Shown here: positions 51,758-60,900 of the stretch, piece after piece
Layout of the letters: every line of letters starts with the position of its first letter
How positions within the stretch are numbered: position 1 is the first letter of the stretch
NCBI GenBank assembly: GCA_036273715.1
Contig: DASUHB010000029.1
Coordinates: forward strand, 1-64,000
Direction: 5' to 3'
DNA length: 64,000 nucleotides
DNA from: Gemmatimonadaceae bacterium
GTDB lineage: Bacteria; Gemmatimonadota; Gemmatimonadetes; Gemmatimonadales; Gemmatimonadaceae
Notes under the pieces: generated by a model
Database searches by the model: none
Told to the model about the DNA's origin: nothing
What the model saw: the letters and a program-made list of their open reading frames with translations, nothing else
Program-made: the position numbers and the translations under genes

Positions 51758-52342
51758 ATGGCGACCGAGATGACGGATGAATCGCCTGCGCCGCCGGCGT
51801 GGGCGGCGGCGACAATCGACTCGGCCGTCGCCGACGCGGTGCGCCGGGCGCGCGCCGGGGACGTGGACGCGTTCGGGATCGTGTACCGCGTCCACGCCCC
51901 GGCGATCCACGCGTTGTGCCGTCGCATGTTAGGCAACGAGCAGGACGCGCGCGACGCGCTCCAGGACGTATTCGTGCGGGCCTGGGAAAAGTTGGGATCG
52001 TTTCGCGGGGAGAGCGCGCTGCGCACGTGGCTGCATCGGTTGGGCATCAACGTGATCCTGGAGCGGCTGCGCGCCAGCCGCCGGGACGCGCTCCGATTCG
52101 ACGACCAGGCGGGCGACGTCGCGCCGTCGGGCTCGACACCGGCCGAGCGCGCCGAGGCGGCGATCGACGTGGCGGCGGCACTGGACCGGCTGCCTAACGG
52201 CGCGCGAATCGTGCTCGTGCTGTACGACATCGAAGGCTACTCGCACGAGGAAATCGCGGCGATGACGGGCATTGCGCCCGGCACGTCGCGCGCGCAGCTC
52301 TGGCGCGCGCGACGCCATCTCTCGAGGATACTCGGCGCATGA
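51758..52342 (+). CDS. ECF-family RNA polymerase sigma factor
   Basis: A 194-residue sigma factor. Region 2 is about 40-110, with ARAGDVDAFGIVY, GNEQDARDALQDVFVRAWEKL and SFRGESALRTWLHRLGIN. Region 4 is about 135-190, with LPNGARIVLVLYDIEGYSHEEIAAMTGI and GTSRAQLWRARRHLSRIL. Start at ATG 51758 is chosen because it leaves a normal N-terminus. ATG 51689 would add 23 residues. The stop overlaps the zinc-finger anti-sigma gene by ATGA, the usual pairing. Confidence 0.92.
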   Translation: MATEMTDESPAPPAWAAATIDSAVADAVRRARAGDVDAFGIVYRVHAPAIHALCRRMLGNEQDARDALQDVFVRAWEKLGSFRGESALRTWLHRLGINVILERLRASRRDALRFDDQAGDVAPSGSTPAERAEAAIDVAAALDRLPNGARIVLVLYDIEGYSHEEIAAMTGIAPGTSRAQLWRARRHLSRILGA

Positions 52343-52998
52343 CCCATCTCACCGAGGCGGACCGCCAGGATCTGGCCGACGGCAGCGCTCCCGCGGAGCG
52401 GGCCCGAGCGCTCGAGTCGCACGTGGCGGGATGCGCCGAGTGCGCGGCGGATGTCGAGCGCCTCCGGGCCGTGGTGGCGCGTGTGCGCTCATCGTCTGTG
52501 CCTGAGGATGCGGTCGAGGCGATGTGGCCCGCGATTCGCGACCGCATCGAGCGCGGCAAGGTGGCGCCGCTGTCCGCGGCCGCCGCGCGGCGTGCGCGTC
52601 CGTGGCGGGCGGCCTGGATGGGTGCCGGCGCGGCCGCCGCGGCGGTGTGCGTCGTGCTGCTGCTCGAGGTGCGGCCGCACGAACCGGCCGGCCAGCCGCC
52701 GCCGGCCGGACGCTCTGTGCCTAACGGGCAGCGCGGCGTGCAGCCGATCTCGGATACCGCCGGCGGGAGCCAGGCCGATGTGCAGCGCCTGCTCGACGAA
52801 ATCGAGCTCGAGAAATCCATGCTGCCGCCGGCGACGGCAGCCGTCGCAGACAGCGATCTCCGGGTGATCGATCGGGCGATCGCGGAGCTCAAGGACGCGC
52901 TCGCTCGGGATCCCAACAATCCGGCCCTCCGGCAGATGCTCGCGGACTCGTATCGGCAACAACAGGACCTGCTCAGGCGGATGCACAATGCGTCGTGA
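52339..52998 (+). CDS. Membrane anti-sigma factor with zinc-finger (zf-HC2) domain
   Basis: A 219-residue protein. The N-terminal anti-sigma domain has the ZAS motif His-x3-Cys-x2-Cys (SHVAGCAEC, about 28-36). One membrane helix (about 93-110) is followed by a periplasmic region with a helical tail. It should hold the ECF factor until an envelope signal arrives. The ATGA overlap ensures stoichiometric synthesis. Confidence 0.9.
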   Translation: MTHLTEADRQDLADGSAPAERARALESHVAGCAECAADVERLRAVVARVRSSSVPEDAVEAMWPAIRDRIERGKVAPLSAAAARRARPWRAAWMGAGAAAAAVCVVLLLEVRPHEPAGQPPPAGRSVPNGQRGVQPISDTAGGSQADVQRLLDEIELEKSMLPPATAAVADSDLRVIDRAIAELKDALARDPNNPALRQMLADSYRQQQDLLRRMHNAS

Positions 52999-53908
52999 CC
53001 GCGGTCCTTCCGGAGCGATGGGGTTGCGGCGCGCGATAGCGGTTGTCGCCTGCGCCTTCTGCTGTGCGGCCGCCAATGCCAGCGCGCAGCGCGAGCCGCC
53101 CAGGCTTCGCGCACAGCACCTGGATCCGACCGCGCCGGTCAAGGTGTTTTTCCCGACCGGCACGATCCGGGTGCTGGCGTGGGACTTGGACTCGATCGAG
53201 GCTCTCGGCACGATCGCGAGAGGCGAGCGGTTCTATGTCGCGGGCGACGCACGCGGGGTGAAAGTGGGCGTCATGGATCATGCGGATGGTACGCCGGTTC
53301 GCCCTTCGGCCGTGGTGCTAATGGTGCCCCGCCGCAGCCAGGTTTCGGTGAAGTCGGTGAGCGCGTCGATCGGCGGGCGCGACGCGTCGGGGTGGTTCTA
53401 CAGCGTGTCCGGTCCCATTCGCCTAACGGGAGCCGTGTCGAGCATCGACGTGGAGTCGATGGCCGGCGACGTGGCGCTGGATGTCACGGCGCCCTGGGTG
53501 CGGGCTCGGACCGGCGGCGGCCGCCTCGCCATTGCCGGCGCGCCGGAAGATCTGGATGCGGCCACGGTGCGCGGCGCGCTCGAGGTGCGTCACGCCGCCG
53601 TGGCGCGCGGCCGCTTTGTCTCGGTGGATGGCGACATCACGTTCGAGGGAGCGCCGCCGGCCGGCGCGGTGTTCGAATTTTCGAATCACGCCGGCGGCGT
53701 CGCGCTCCTGCTGCCGGATTCCGCGTCGGCGCTCCTCGATCTGTCGACGATCACGGGCACGATCGCGAACGGGTTCACGCAGGTACGGCCGGTGGCCGGA
53801 CAGGACGGACGCGGCGGCGCCTTGCACCTCCGGCTTGGGTTAGGCGCGGCGAGGATGACCGTGCGGACCTACAAGGGCACGATCACCCTCGCCAGACAAT
53901 CGCCGTAG
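52988..53908 (+). CDS. Exported DUF4097-like beta-repeat protein
   Basis: A 306-residue protein with signal peptide (about 10-33, ANASAQ). The body is a right-handed beta solenoid-like series with SISGPIRLTG-type turns (SVSGPIRLTGAVSSIDVES, GRFVSVDGDITFEG, STITGTIANGF), as in DUF4097 proteins that often follow ECF sigma/anti-sigma pairs. Probably surface or periplasmic, function unknown. ATG 52988 overlaps the anti-sigma gene by 11 bases. ATG 53018 is a possible alternative. Confidence 0.8.
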   Translation: MRRDRGPSGAMGLRRAIAVVACAFCCAAANASAQREPPRLRAQHLDPTAPVKVFFPTGTIRVLAWDLDSIEALGTIARGERFYVAGDARGVKVGVMDHADGTPVRPSAVVLMVPRRSQVSVKSVSASIGGRDASGWFYSVSGPIRLTGAVSSIDVESMAGDVALDVTAPWVRARTGGGRLAIAGAPEDLDAATVRGALEVRHAAVARGRFVSVDGDITFEGAPPAGAVFEFSNHAGGVALLLPDSASALLDLSTITGTIANGFTQVRPVAGQDGRGGALHLRLGLGAARMTVRTYKGTITLARQSP

Positions 53909-53915
53909 CGACCGA

Positions 53916-55970
53916 CTACCAGATGTGCGCGCGCAGGCTGTCGGGGCGGACCATCGGGTCGCCGTCCTTGCAGCCCCACGCGGCCCTGAACTCGGGCATG
54001 TTCGACAGCGGGCCATCCACGCGCCACTTACTCGGCGCGTGCTCGTTGACGTTCACGAGCGTCCGCTGCATTTCCGGCCGCATCTGCTCGCGCCACACCT
54101 GCGCCCAACTGAGGAAGAAGCGCTGCTCGGGCGTGAAGCCGTCGATGAGCGGGGGCCGCCCCTTGTCCTTGAGCGACTTCTCGAGGGCCAGGTACGCGAT
54201 CTTGAGGCCGCCCAGGTCGCCGATGTTCTCGCCTAACGTCAGCTTGCCGTTGACGTGCGTGCCGGAGTCGACCACGGTGTAGCTGTTGAACTGATCGACG
54301 ACGAGCTTGGCCTGCGCGTTGTACTTGGCCGCGTCTTCGGCGGTCCACCAGTCGCGGAGATTCCCCTTGGGATCGAACTGGCGGCCCTCGTCATCGAAGC
54401 CGTGCGTCATCTCGTGTCCGATCACCGCGCCCATGGCGCCGTAGTTCACGGCGTCGTCGGCGTTCGGATCGAAGAACGGCGGCTGCAGGATCCCGGCCGG
54501 GAACACGATCTCGTTCATCTGCGGATTGTAGTAGGCGTTGACGGTCGGAGGCGTCATGCCCCACTCGGTGCGATCCACCGGCTTGCCCAGGCGAGACCAG
54601 TTGTCGGCGCGCCGGAAGTCGGAGGCGTGGCGGAGATTGGCCAGGTAGTGGCCGGGCTCCACCTCGAGCTTGCTGTAGTCCTTCCACTTGTCGGGGTAGC
54701 CGATCTTTTTCGTGAACGCATCGAGCTTCTCGACGGCGCGCTGCTTCGTGCTGTCGCTCATCCAGGCCAGCTGCTGGATGTCGGCGCGCAGCGTGGCGAC
54801 GAGGTTGTCGACCATCGCCAGCGCGCGCGCTTTCGCGGCGGGCGTGAACGTGCGCTTGACGTACTCCTGGCCGATGGCCTCGCCTAACACGCCGTTGGCG
54901 GTGGCGGCGCAGCGCTTCCACCGCGGCAGCTGCTCCTTGGCGCCCGTGAGGTGCTGCGACCACTTGAAGTTCTCATCGGCGAACCTGGATGGCAGCGCGC
55001 CCGCCGTGTTGTCCAGCAGGTGCCAGCGGAGGTAGGCCTTCCACGTCGCGACGGGCACGCTGGTGAGGAGCGAATCCGCGGCGCTGAAGAAGGCCGGCTG
55101 GGCGACGTTGATCTCGCGCACCACCGGTGCGCCTAACGAATGGAGGAAAGCCTGCAGGTCGACGTCGGGCGTGAGCTTCTGCATGTCCGACAGCGGCATC
55201 TTGTGATAGGTCGCGTTCGGATCGCGCATCGCGACGCGCGGCATGGAGGCCTGGGCCAGCTTCGTCTCGAGATCCATGATCTGCTGCGCATCCGCGGACG
55301 CCTCGCTCTCGCTCTCGCCCGAGAGCTGGAGCATCGTCGTCACGTGCGCCACGTAGGCATCACGGAGCGCCTTGCTCTTGTCGTCGGTGCGGAAATAGTA
55401 GTCGCGCTCCGGCAGGCCCAAGCCACCCTGGCCGGCGTTGGCGATTTCTTCGCTCGAGTTCTTGGTGTCGGGCCGCACGAAGAAGCCGAACGGCGCGAGG
55501 CCGGCCTGCGCGTCGAGTTTGCCCAACGAGGCGCGCAGCGACTCGCTGCTGTTGATCGCGGCGATTTCCTGGAGCTGCGGCTCGATCGGCTTCGTGCCTA
55601 ACGCTTCGATCGCCGTCGTGTCCATGCAGGCATCGTAGAACGTGCCGACTTTCCATTCGTTGGTCCCGGGCTTGGCTTTCCGGTCCCGCACGGCTGCCGC
55701 TTCGTCGTCGAGGATCTGATGGACCACGTTGGTGTTGTGATCCTGCAGCTCGTTGAACGACCCCCAGGACGAGTAGGCGGCCGGTATGCTGGTCTTCGCG
55801 ATCCAGCCGCCGTTGGCGAAGGTGTAGAAGTCCGTGCATGGCGCGCACGTCGTGTCGAGATTCGCGCGGTCCAGCGGATGCGAGGCGCCCGTCTGTTGGG
55901 CAGCGAGCGGCGCCGCACAGGTGAGTGACACCGCCGCCGCGGCGATCGTGCGAACCAGATGTGGTCTCAT
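53916..55970 (-). CDS. Secreted M13-family (neprilysin-like) zinc endopeptidase
   Basis: A 684-residue peptidase with signal peptide (about 1-24, PLAAQ). Zinc site VIGHEMTHGFDDEGRQFD gives HExxH, with the third ligand Glu and Asp in LGENIGDLGGLKIAY. NAYYNPQMNEIVFPAGIL is the substrate-binding motif and the C-terminal tryptophan end (HIW) is typical. These enzymes degrade peptides outside the cytoplasm. ATG 55970 fits the signal. It is divergent from the phhA leader and convergent with the DUF4097 gene. Confidence 0.93.
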   Translation of the reverse strand: MRPHLVRTIAAAAVSLTCAAPLAAQQTGASHPLDRANLDTTCAPCTDFYTFANGGWIAKTSIPAAYSSWGSFNELQDHNTNVVHQILDDEAAAVRDRKAKPGTNEWKVGTFYDACMDTTAIEALGTKPIEPQLQEIAAINSSESLRASLGKLDAQAGLAPFGFFVRPDTKNSSEEIANAGQGGLGLPERDYYFRTDDKSKALRDAYVAHVTTMLQLSGESESEASADAQQIMDLETKLAQASMPRVAMRDPNATYHKMPLSDMQKLTPDVDLQAFLHSLGAPVVREINVAQPAFFSAADSLLTSVPVATWKAYLRWHLLDNTAGALPSRFADENFKWSQHLTGAKEQLPRWKRCAATANGVLGEAIGQEYVKRTFTPAAKARALAMVDNLVATLRADIQQLAWMSDSTKQRAVEKLDAFTKKIGYPDKWKDYSKLEVEPGHYLANLRHASDFRRADNWSRLGKPVDRTEWGMTPPTVNAYYNPQMNEIVFPAGILQPPFFDPNADDAVNYGAMGAVIGHEMTHGFDDEGRQFDPKGNLRDWWTAEDAAKYNAQAKLVVDQFNSYTVVDSGTHVNGKLTLGENIGDLGGLKIAYLALEKSLKDKGRPPLIDGFTPEQRFFLSWAQVWREQMRPEMQRTLVNVNEHAPSKWRVDGPLSNMPEFRAAWGCKDGDPMVRPDSLRAHIW

Positions 55971-56050
55971 TGCAGAGCCTGGGCTTGGGAATGGGTGCTT
56001 GAAGATGGCCGGCGGAAGGAGCAACGCAATGCGCAAGCGGTTTTTTGGCG

Positions 56051-56079
56051 TTGACATCCGCTGGTTAGCCGCCTACCGT
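56051..56079 (+). promoter_or_regulatory. Promoter of the phhA leader
   Basis: Perfect -35 TTGACA (56051-56056), 17-base spacer, -10 TACCGT (56074-56079). The expected start of transcription (about 56085-56087) coincides with the ATG of the leader peptide, so the leader mRNA may be leaderless. This fits the lack of a Shine-Dalgarno for the leader. Confidence 0.6.
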
Positions 56080-56086
56080 ACGAGCC

Positions 56087-56173
56087 ATGAATCGCGCGCC
56101 GCGCAGCTACTCCTACCGCTATTACTACGTGCCCCGAGCCACGGGACGCGAGCGGAGGCGTGTGCGCGACTGA
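56087..56173 (+). CDS. Tyrosine-rich attenuator leader peptide of phhA
   Basis: A 28-codon open frame directly downstream of the promoter. It reads MNRAPRSYSYRYYYVPRATG followed by a basic end, with Tyr at positions 8, 10, 12, 13 and 14. Five Tyr codons in seven is far above chance and matches leader peptides of amino-acid attenuators, where the ribosome senses charged tRNA. The stop codon TGA (56171-56173) precedes an intrinsic terminator by 24 bases, and phhA, whose enzyme makes tyrosine, follows. Position and pairing are described under the attenuator entry. Confidence 0.75.
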   Translation: MNRAPRSYSYRYYYVPRATGRERRRVRD

Positions 56174-56231
56174 ACAAGTTGCGACATGAGATCCCCGGCG
56201 GCCCGTGGAAGTTCCACGGGCCGCTTTTTTT
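56128..56231 (+). promoter_or_regulatory. Transcription attenuator with mutually exclusive hairpins upstream of phhA
   Basis: Four segments can be traced. Segment 1 (56128-56134, CGTGCCC, starting at the last Tyr codon) pairs with segment 2 (143-150 side of 56139-56149). Segment 2, CCACGGGACGC, pairs with segment 3 (56198-56208, GCGGCCCGTGG) in 10 of 11 positions. Segment 3 also pairs perfectly with segment 4 (56214-56224, CCACGGGCCGC), the terminator. Segments 2 and 4 are near copies, the hallmark of attenuation. A ribosome stalled at Tyr codons covers segment 1, frees 2 to pair with 3 and lets transcription continue. Without stalling, 1:2 forms and 3:4 terminates. Confidence 0.75.
56198..56231 (+). 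terminator. Intrinsic terminator in the phhA leader
   Basis: Perfect 11-bp GC-rich stem (56198-56208 with 56214-56224), loop AAGTT, followed by seven T (56225-56231). It is located 27 bases upstream of the phhA ATG and downstream of the leader peptide. No gene ends in this direction just before it, so its natural role is attenuation. Confidence 0.88.
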
Positions 56232-56258
56232 GTCCCCCTCAGGCAGGAGAGCACGACC

Positions 56259-57035
56259 ATGCAGCAGGCAGACACCGGCAGCGCCGCCGCGCCGCACGAC
56301 GCATCAGAGGACGCCGACCTTCCCGCGTTCATCGAGCAGGATTACGCCCGCTATGACCGCGAATCGCACGCGGTGTGGCAAATCCTGTATGAGCGCCGGA
56401 TGATGACCCTGCGCGACACGGGGAGCGAGGTGTTCCTGAACGGCATCGAGCGCATCGGCCTGGCATCGGATCGCGTTCCGGACCTCGTCGACGTGAATCG
56501 ACGGCTCGGGGCGCGCACGGGATGGCGCGCGGTGGGCGTGGCGGGCTTCATCCCCGCCGCCCAGTTCTTCCGGTGTCTGGCGCAACGCCGCTTCCCGACG
56601 ACGCTCTCGGTGCGGCCGCGAAGCCAGCTCGATTATCTGCCGGAGCCCGACATTTTCCACGACGTGTTCGGCCACGTGCCCCTGCACGCCGAGCCCATCT
56701 TCGCGGATTTCCTGCAGCGGTTCGGCGAGTTGGGCGCGGCCGCGCGGAACGAACAGGAAACCGAAGCGCTCGCCCGGCTGTTCTGGTTCACGGTCGAATT
56801 CGGGCTGATCGAGGAGGGCGAAGGCCCGCACGTCTACGGCAGCGGCCTCATCTCCTCCCACGGCGACGCGGCCAACGCGTTAGGCCCGTCCTGCGAACGG
56901 CGGCCGTTCAGCCTCGATGCCGTCATCGCGCAGCCGTTCGAGATCGACCACTTCCAACCGGTGCTGTTCGTGGTGCCGTCGTTCGATTCGTTGTACCGGG
57001 CGGTGGAAGAGTTAGGCGCACGGTTCGCATCGTGA
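56259..57035 (+). CDS. phhA: Phenylalanine 4-monooxygenase (phenylalanine hydroxylase)
   Basis: Hydroxylates Phe to Tyr with non-heme iron and tetrahydropterin. The 258-residue length is that of bacterial PAH. Iron ligands are His134 and His139 (DIFHDVFGHVPLH) and Glu180 (FWFTVEFGLIEEG), spaced as in the Chromobacterium enzyme. Pterin and substrate contacts RPRSQLDYLPEPD and GSGLISSHGDA are present. ATG 56259 has AGGAGA nine bases upstream. The pterin carbinolamine dehydratase is not adjacent. Control by the leader attenuator suggests it serves tyrosine synthesis rather than Phe breakdown (inference). Confidence 0.95.
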   Translation: MQQADTGSAAAPHDASEDADLPAFIEQDYARYDRESHAVWQILYERRMMTLRDTGSEVFLNGIERIGLASDRVPDLVDVNRRLGARTGWRAVGVAGFIPAAQFFRCLAQRRFPTTLSVRPRSQLDYLPEPDIFHDVFGHVPLHAEPIFADFLQRFGELGAAARNEQETEALARLFWFTVEFGLIEEGEGPHVYGSGLISSHGDAANALGPSCERRPFSLDAVIAQPFEIDHFQPVLFVVPSFDSLYRAVEELGARFAS

Positions 57036-57072
57036 GCCCGGCCGTCTGCCGGGCCACGATGCGCAGGCCGGC

Positions 57073-57792
57073 CTACTGAACCGGCGAGCCCGCCGCGAAC
57101 GTGAGGACGATGCCCTGGACGTCGGCGCCGGCAAACGCCGCCGTGGGCCCGGCGCCGCCCGTGCCAAACTCGGGAACGGTGCTCGTGATGTTGAACGCGA
57201 TGTGCATGGTTTCCTGGGCGCACGTGACGCCGGTCGGCGCCTGGTAGGCGCCGCAGCCTCCGTTAGGCCCGTCGCCCGTGACGGTGACGACGCCCTGCGT
57301 CGGGGCCCAGGTGAGGCTGCTGTCGCCCGAGACCTGAAACACGAATCCGGTGGCGCTGGTGCCCGACGAACCGTCGAACGAACCGCTCGCCGCGTCCGAG
57401 CCCGGCGCGAAGACATCCAGGATCATGAACGTCTGCGGATCCGATGGATTGTCGAAGGCCAGGACGTCGAACTCGGGTCCGAAGCCCGGCGAGCCGGAGA
57501 ACACTCGCTTGAGTCCGAACGCGTAGAACGGGCCGGCGCCGAGATCGCCGCTCAGGTTAATGGCGCTGACGCCGACGCCGGCCTGGATGCCGACCATGAT
57601 GGAATCTGCCAGATCGGAAATCCCCGGATTGCTCGCGGCGATTTGCTGGAGTCGCTGCGTCATGGCCTGCGCCTGCGCCGACGTCAGTTGCAGCGTTGGC
57701 GGCTTGGGCGACGTCGCCGACTGACTCGAGCAAGCGGCCAGCAACGTCAGCACGCCGGCGACGGAGCATGGACGGACCGAAAGGATGCGCAT
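57073..57792 (-). CDS. Putative lipoprotein, unknown
   Basis: A 239-residue lipoprotein: signal then LLAACSSQS (lipobox Cys at 21). The mature part starts with a short helix (SAQAQAMTQRLQQIAASNPG) and continues as a Gly/Ser/Thr-rich beta domain with two Cys. No family recognised. ATG 57792 has AGG close upstream. It lies 190 bases downstream of the VPS10-like gene and ends opposite phhA, with a 7-bp hairpin (57036-57054) between the stops but no T run. Confidence 0.7.
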   Translation of the reverse strand: MRILSVRPCSVAGVLTLLAACSSQSATSPKPPTLQLTSAQAQAMTQRLQQIAASNPGISDLADSIMVGIQAGVGVSAINLSGDLGAGPFYAFGLKRVFSGSPGFGPEFDVLAFDNPSDPQTFMILDVFAPGSDAASGSFDGSSGTSATGFVFQVSGDSSLTWAPTQGVVTVTGDGPNGGCGAYQAPTGVTCAQETMHIAFNITSTVPEFGTGGAGPTAAFAGADVQGIVLTFAAGSPVQ

Positions 57793-57982
57793 GGGACCTG
57801 TACGGTGGATGTGGAATGGTTCCAACCGCGTCGCGGCCGTGACGCGGCCACCCCTTGTACCCGTGCTTTGCTGCGTTGGTCACCTGGTCGCAAGCGACCA
57901 ACGCCCGCCCCGTGAAGCCTGCACTTCACCCCGTCGCCGGGCCGATTCAAGTGCGCGCGGCGCATCCGTGATACTCAGCGGC

Positions 57983-60900
57983 CTAACGCGTCGCGCGCGC
58001 CGTTCCCCGCAATGCCTTCCACTTCGCCAGCACCGCCTCGGATTCCGCGCGGGCGTGGTCGCAGGCGGCCACTTCCGCGGCCGTCGGCGTAGTCTCGGCG
58101 CCCTGCATGGCCATTGCCGCTTCCATGAGCGAGCTGCTCGCGCTCTGCAGCGTAGGCGGCGCGTTGCGCGCGACGCGCCGGCCGAAGGCGAACTGGCGCG
58201 GGCCGGTCGCCGGCGGCGGCGCCAACGAGTCGAGCTTGGCGCGCAACGCGCTCGTCGAGTCGGTGCGCTCAGCCAGCGCGCGCGCCGAGTCGTACGCGGC
58301 CTGCGTCGCGACCGCGCGATCGTACATGTCGCGCGACAGCGCGGCGAGGCGGGTGAGGCCCAGCGCGGGCGTCTTGACGCGCGGGTCGAGGCGCACCGTG
58401 AGCGGTTGCGTGTAGCTGCGGCCGTTCACCGTTAGGCGCACGGTGTAGCGGCCGGGGGGCGCCCACGGGGCGTACGGCTGGGGGTACGTGTGGTGCGGCA
58501 CGGCGCCGGTCGCGTCCTCGTCGCCGCGGGACGGCGACGCCATGCCCGGCACCGGCTGATAGTGCAGGTCCCACGAGAACCGGTGCATGCCGCGCTTGGT
58601 CGACAGCACGATCGGCGGCGCGGGCCAGTAAAGCGGCAGCGCGCAGTAGGGCGCCGTTGGGCGCTCGTGACACACCAGGTCGTAGGCCGCCGGGTCGGTC
58701 GCGGGTTCCGGGTTCGGCACCGAGTCGTCGCTCGAGTAGGAGCGCACGACTTTCCCGGCCCCGTCGAGGATGTCGAGCGTCACCGCGGTCGGCGCATCTG
58801 ATGCGAGATAGTAATCGATGATGCCGCCCGGCATCGGATTCTCGCCGGCCGGCAGCTCGGGCGGCCACGGCGTCGGGTCGTTGGTGGCGAATCGCACGCG
58901 GACCGCGGTCGCCGGCTTGTACAGGTACACGTCCTGCGCGGCCAGTGCCTGCGCTTCCTGCCTGAGCGGCGTCACATCATCCAGAATCCAGAAGCCGCGG
59001 CCGTGCGTGCCGGCGATGAGGTCGGAACAGAGACAGGCGCTGTCGTCCTTGAGCTGGAGGTCGCGCACGGAAATCGCCGGCATATTGAGGCGCAGCGACT
59101 GCCAGTGGTCGCCATCGTCGAACGACACCCAGACCTGGGTCTCGGTCGCCGCGTAGAGTAATCCTTTCTGCCGCGGATCTTCGCGAATCGAGTTCGCCGC
59201 GGCGCCCGGCGCGATCCCGTTGTCGATTTCCGTCCACGTCTTGCCGCCATCATGCGTGCGGAAGAAGTGGGGGTTCGCGTCGTCGATTCGCATCGTGTTG
59301 GCGGCGGCGTACGCCGTGCGATCGTCGAAGTGGCCGGCGTCGATGTTGAAGATGCGCGTCCACGGTTTGATGGCGGGCGGTGTGACGTTGGTCCAGGTGA
59401 CGCCGCCGTTCATGGTGACCTGGATGTTGCCGTCGTCGGTGCCGGCCCAGAGGACGCGCGCGGACCGCGGCGACGGCGCGAGCGCGGTGATCGTGCCTAA
59501 CGGCGACGCGGTGACGCCGGTCGCGTACTTGCCGGCGGATGCGGGCACGGTCCAGGACTGGCGGGCGAGATCGGGGCTGATGCGCGTCCACGAGTGCGCG
59601 TGGTCGGCCGATTTCCAGACGACGTTGGAGGTGTAGTAGAGGACGTTGGCATCTTCGGGCGACCACACGATGGGCATCGTGCGGACGTTGCGATTGTACG
59701 TGTCCCCGTTAGGCCCCGGCCCGCTCATGTCGGGACCGACGTAGGTCGTCTGGCCGGTCTTGCGGTTGTACAGCGAGACGTTGGTCCGCATGCTGCCGTA
59801 CACGAGATCCGGGTCGCGCGGATCGGGCGCGGCCACCCCGTACTCCTGGATGTTCACCGGGTGCCAGTCGTGGAACGTGATTTCGCCGTCGTCGGAGCGG
59901 CTCTTTACGCACGCGGAGCCCGAGTCCTGCTGGCCGCCGCAGACGCGGTACACGAACGTGTTGTCGGTAGACACGTGATACATCGCGGCCGTCGGCTGCG
60001 TGTACCAGTTGCTCCACGACTGGCCGCGATTGGCGGACACCACGCCGCCCTGGTCGCTCACCTGGATGATGATGTTCGGGTTGAGCGGATTGATCCACGT
60101 CTTCTGATAGTCGTCGCCGCCGGGCGCACCGCGCACGGCGGACCAAGTGATGCCGCCGTCCTCGGTGCGCCAGAGCACCGTGGAGGAGCTGTACACCACG
60201 TTCTCATCCTTGGGATCGACGATGATGGTCGGCAGGTCGCCCCCGCCGATGCGGACCAACGGGCGCGGGTCGACGGGGCGGCTCGTTAGGCCGGGACCAT
60301 CGACGAGCGTCCAGTGCGCGCCGGCGTCGCTGGACTTGTAGAACGCGACCACGCCGGCGCCGTAGCCGGCCGCGACGACGCCCGGCCGGTTGGACGGCTG
60401 CGCGACCATCGCGTAGACGACGTTCGGATTGCTGCGCGAAATCGCGATGTTGGCCTCGAGCACCGACGGCGGCAGTCCGTCCTTGAGCTCGGTCCACGTC
60501 GTGCCGCCGTCCGTGGACTTGTACAGGCCGCCCGAATTGCCGCCGAACCCGCCGCCTTCGCGGAATTCCTCCTGCTGCTGCCAGAGCGACGCGTACACCA
60601 CCATCGGATTGGACGGATCGATGTGCACGTCGTTGGCGCTCGTGTACTCATCCTTGTACAACACTTTGGTGAACGTGTGACCGCCATCGGTCGATCGGAA
60701 CACGCCGCGCTGTTCGTTAGGCCCGTAGGGATGGCCGAGCGCGGCGACGAAGACGCGGTCGGGATTGAACGGGTCGACGTCCACGGCCGCGATCATCTGG
60801 CTGTCGTCGAGGCCGATGTGCGTCCACGTCTTGCCGGCGTCGGTGGATTTGTACATGCCGTTGCCGGTCGCCAGATCGGGTCGAATGATGCCGGCGCCCG

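Noticed and set aside
57036-57054. 7-bp hairpin GCCCGGC/GCCGGGC as a terminator for phhA and the convergent lipoprotein gene
   Set aside because: No T run follows on either strand. Such short GC stems are common in a GC-rich genome.
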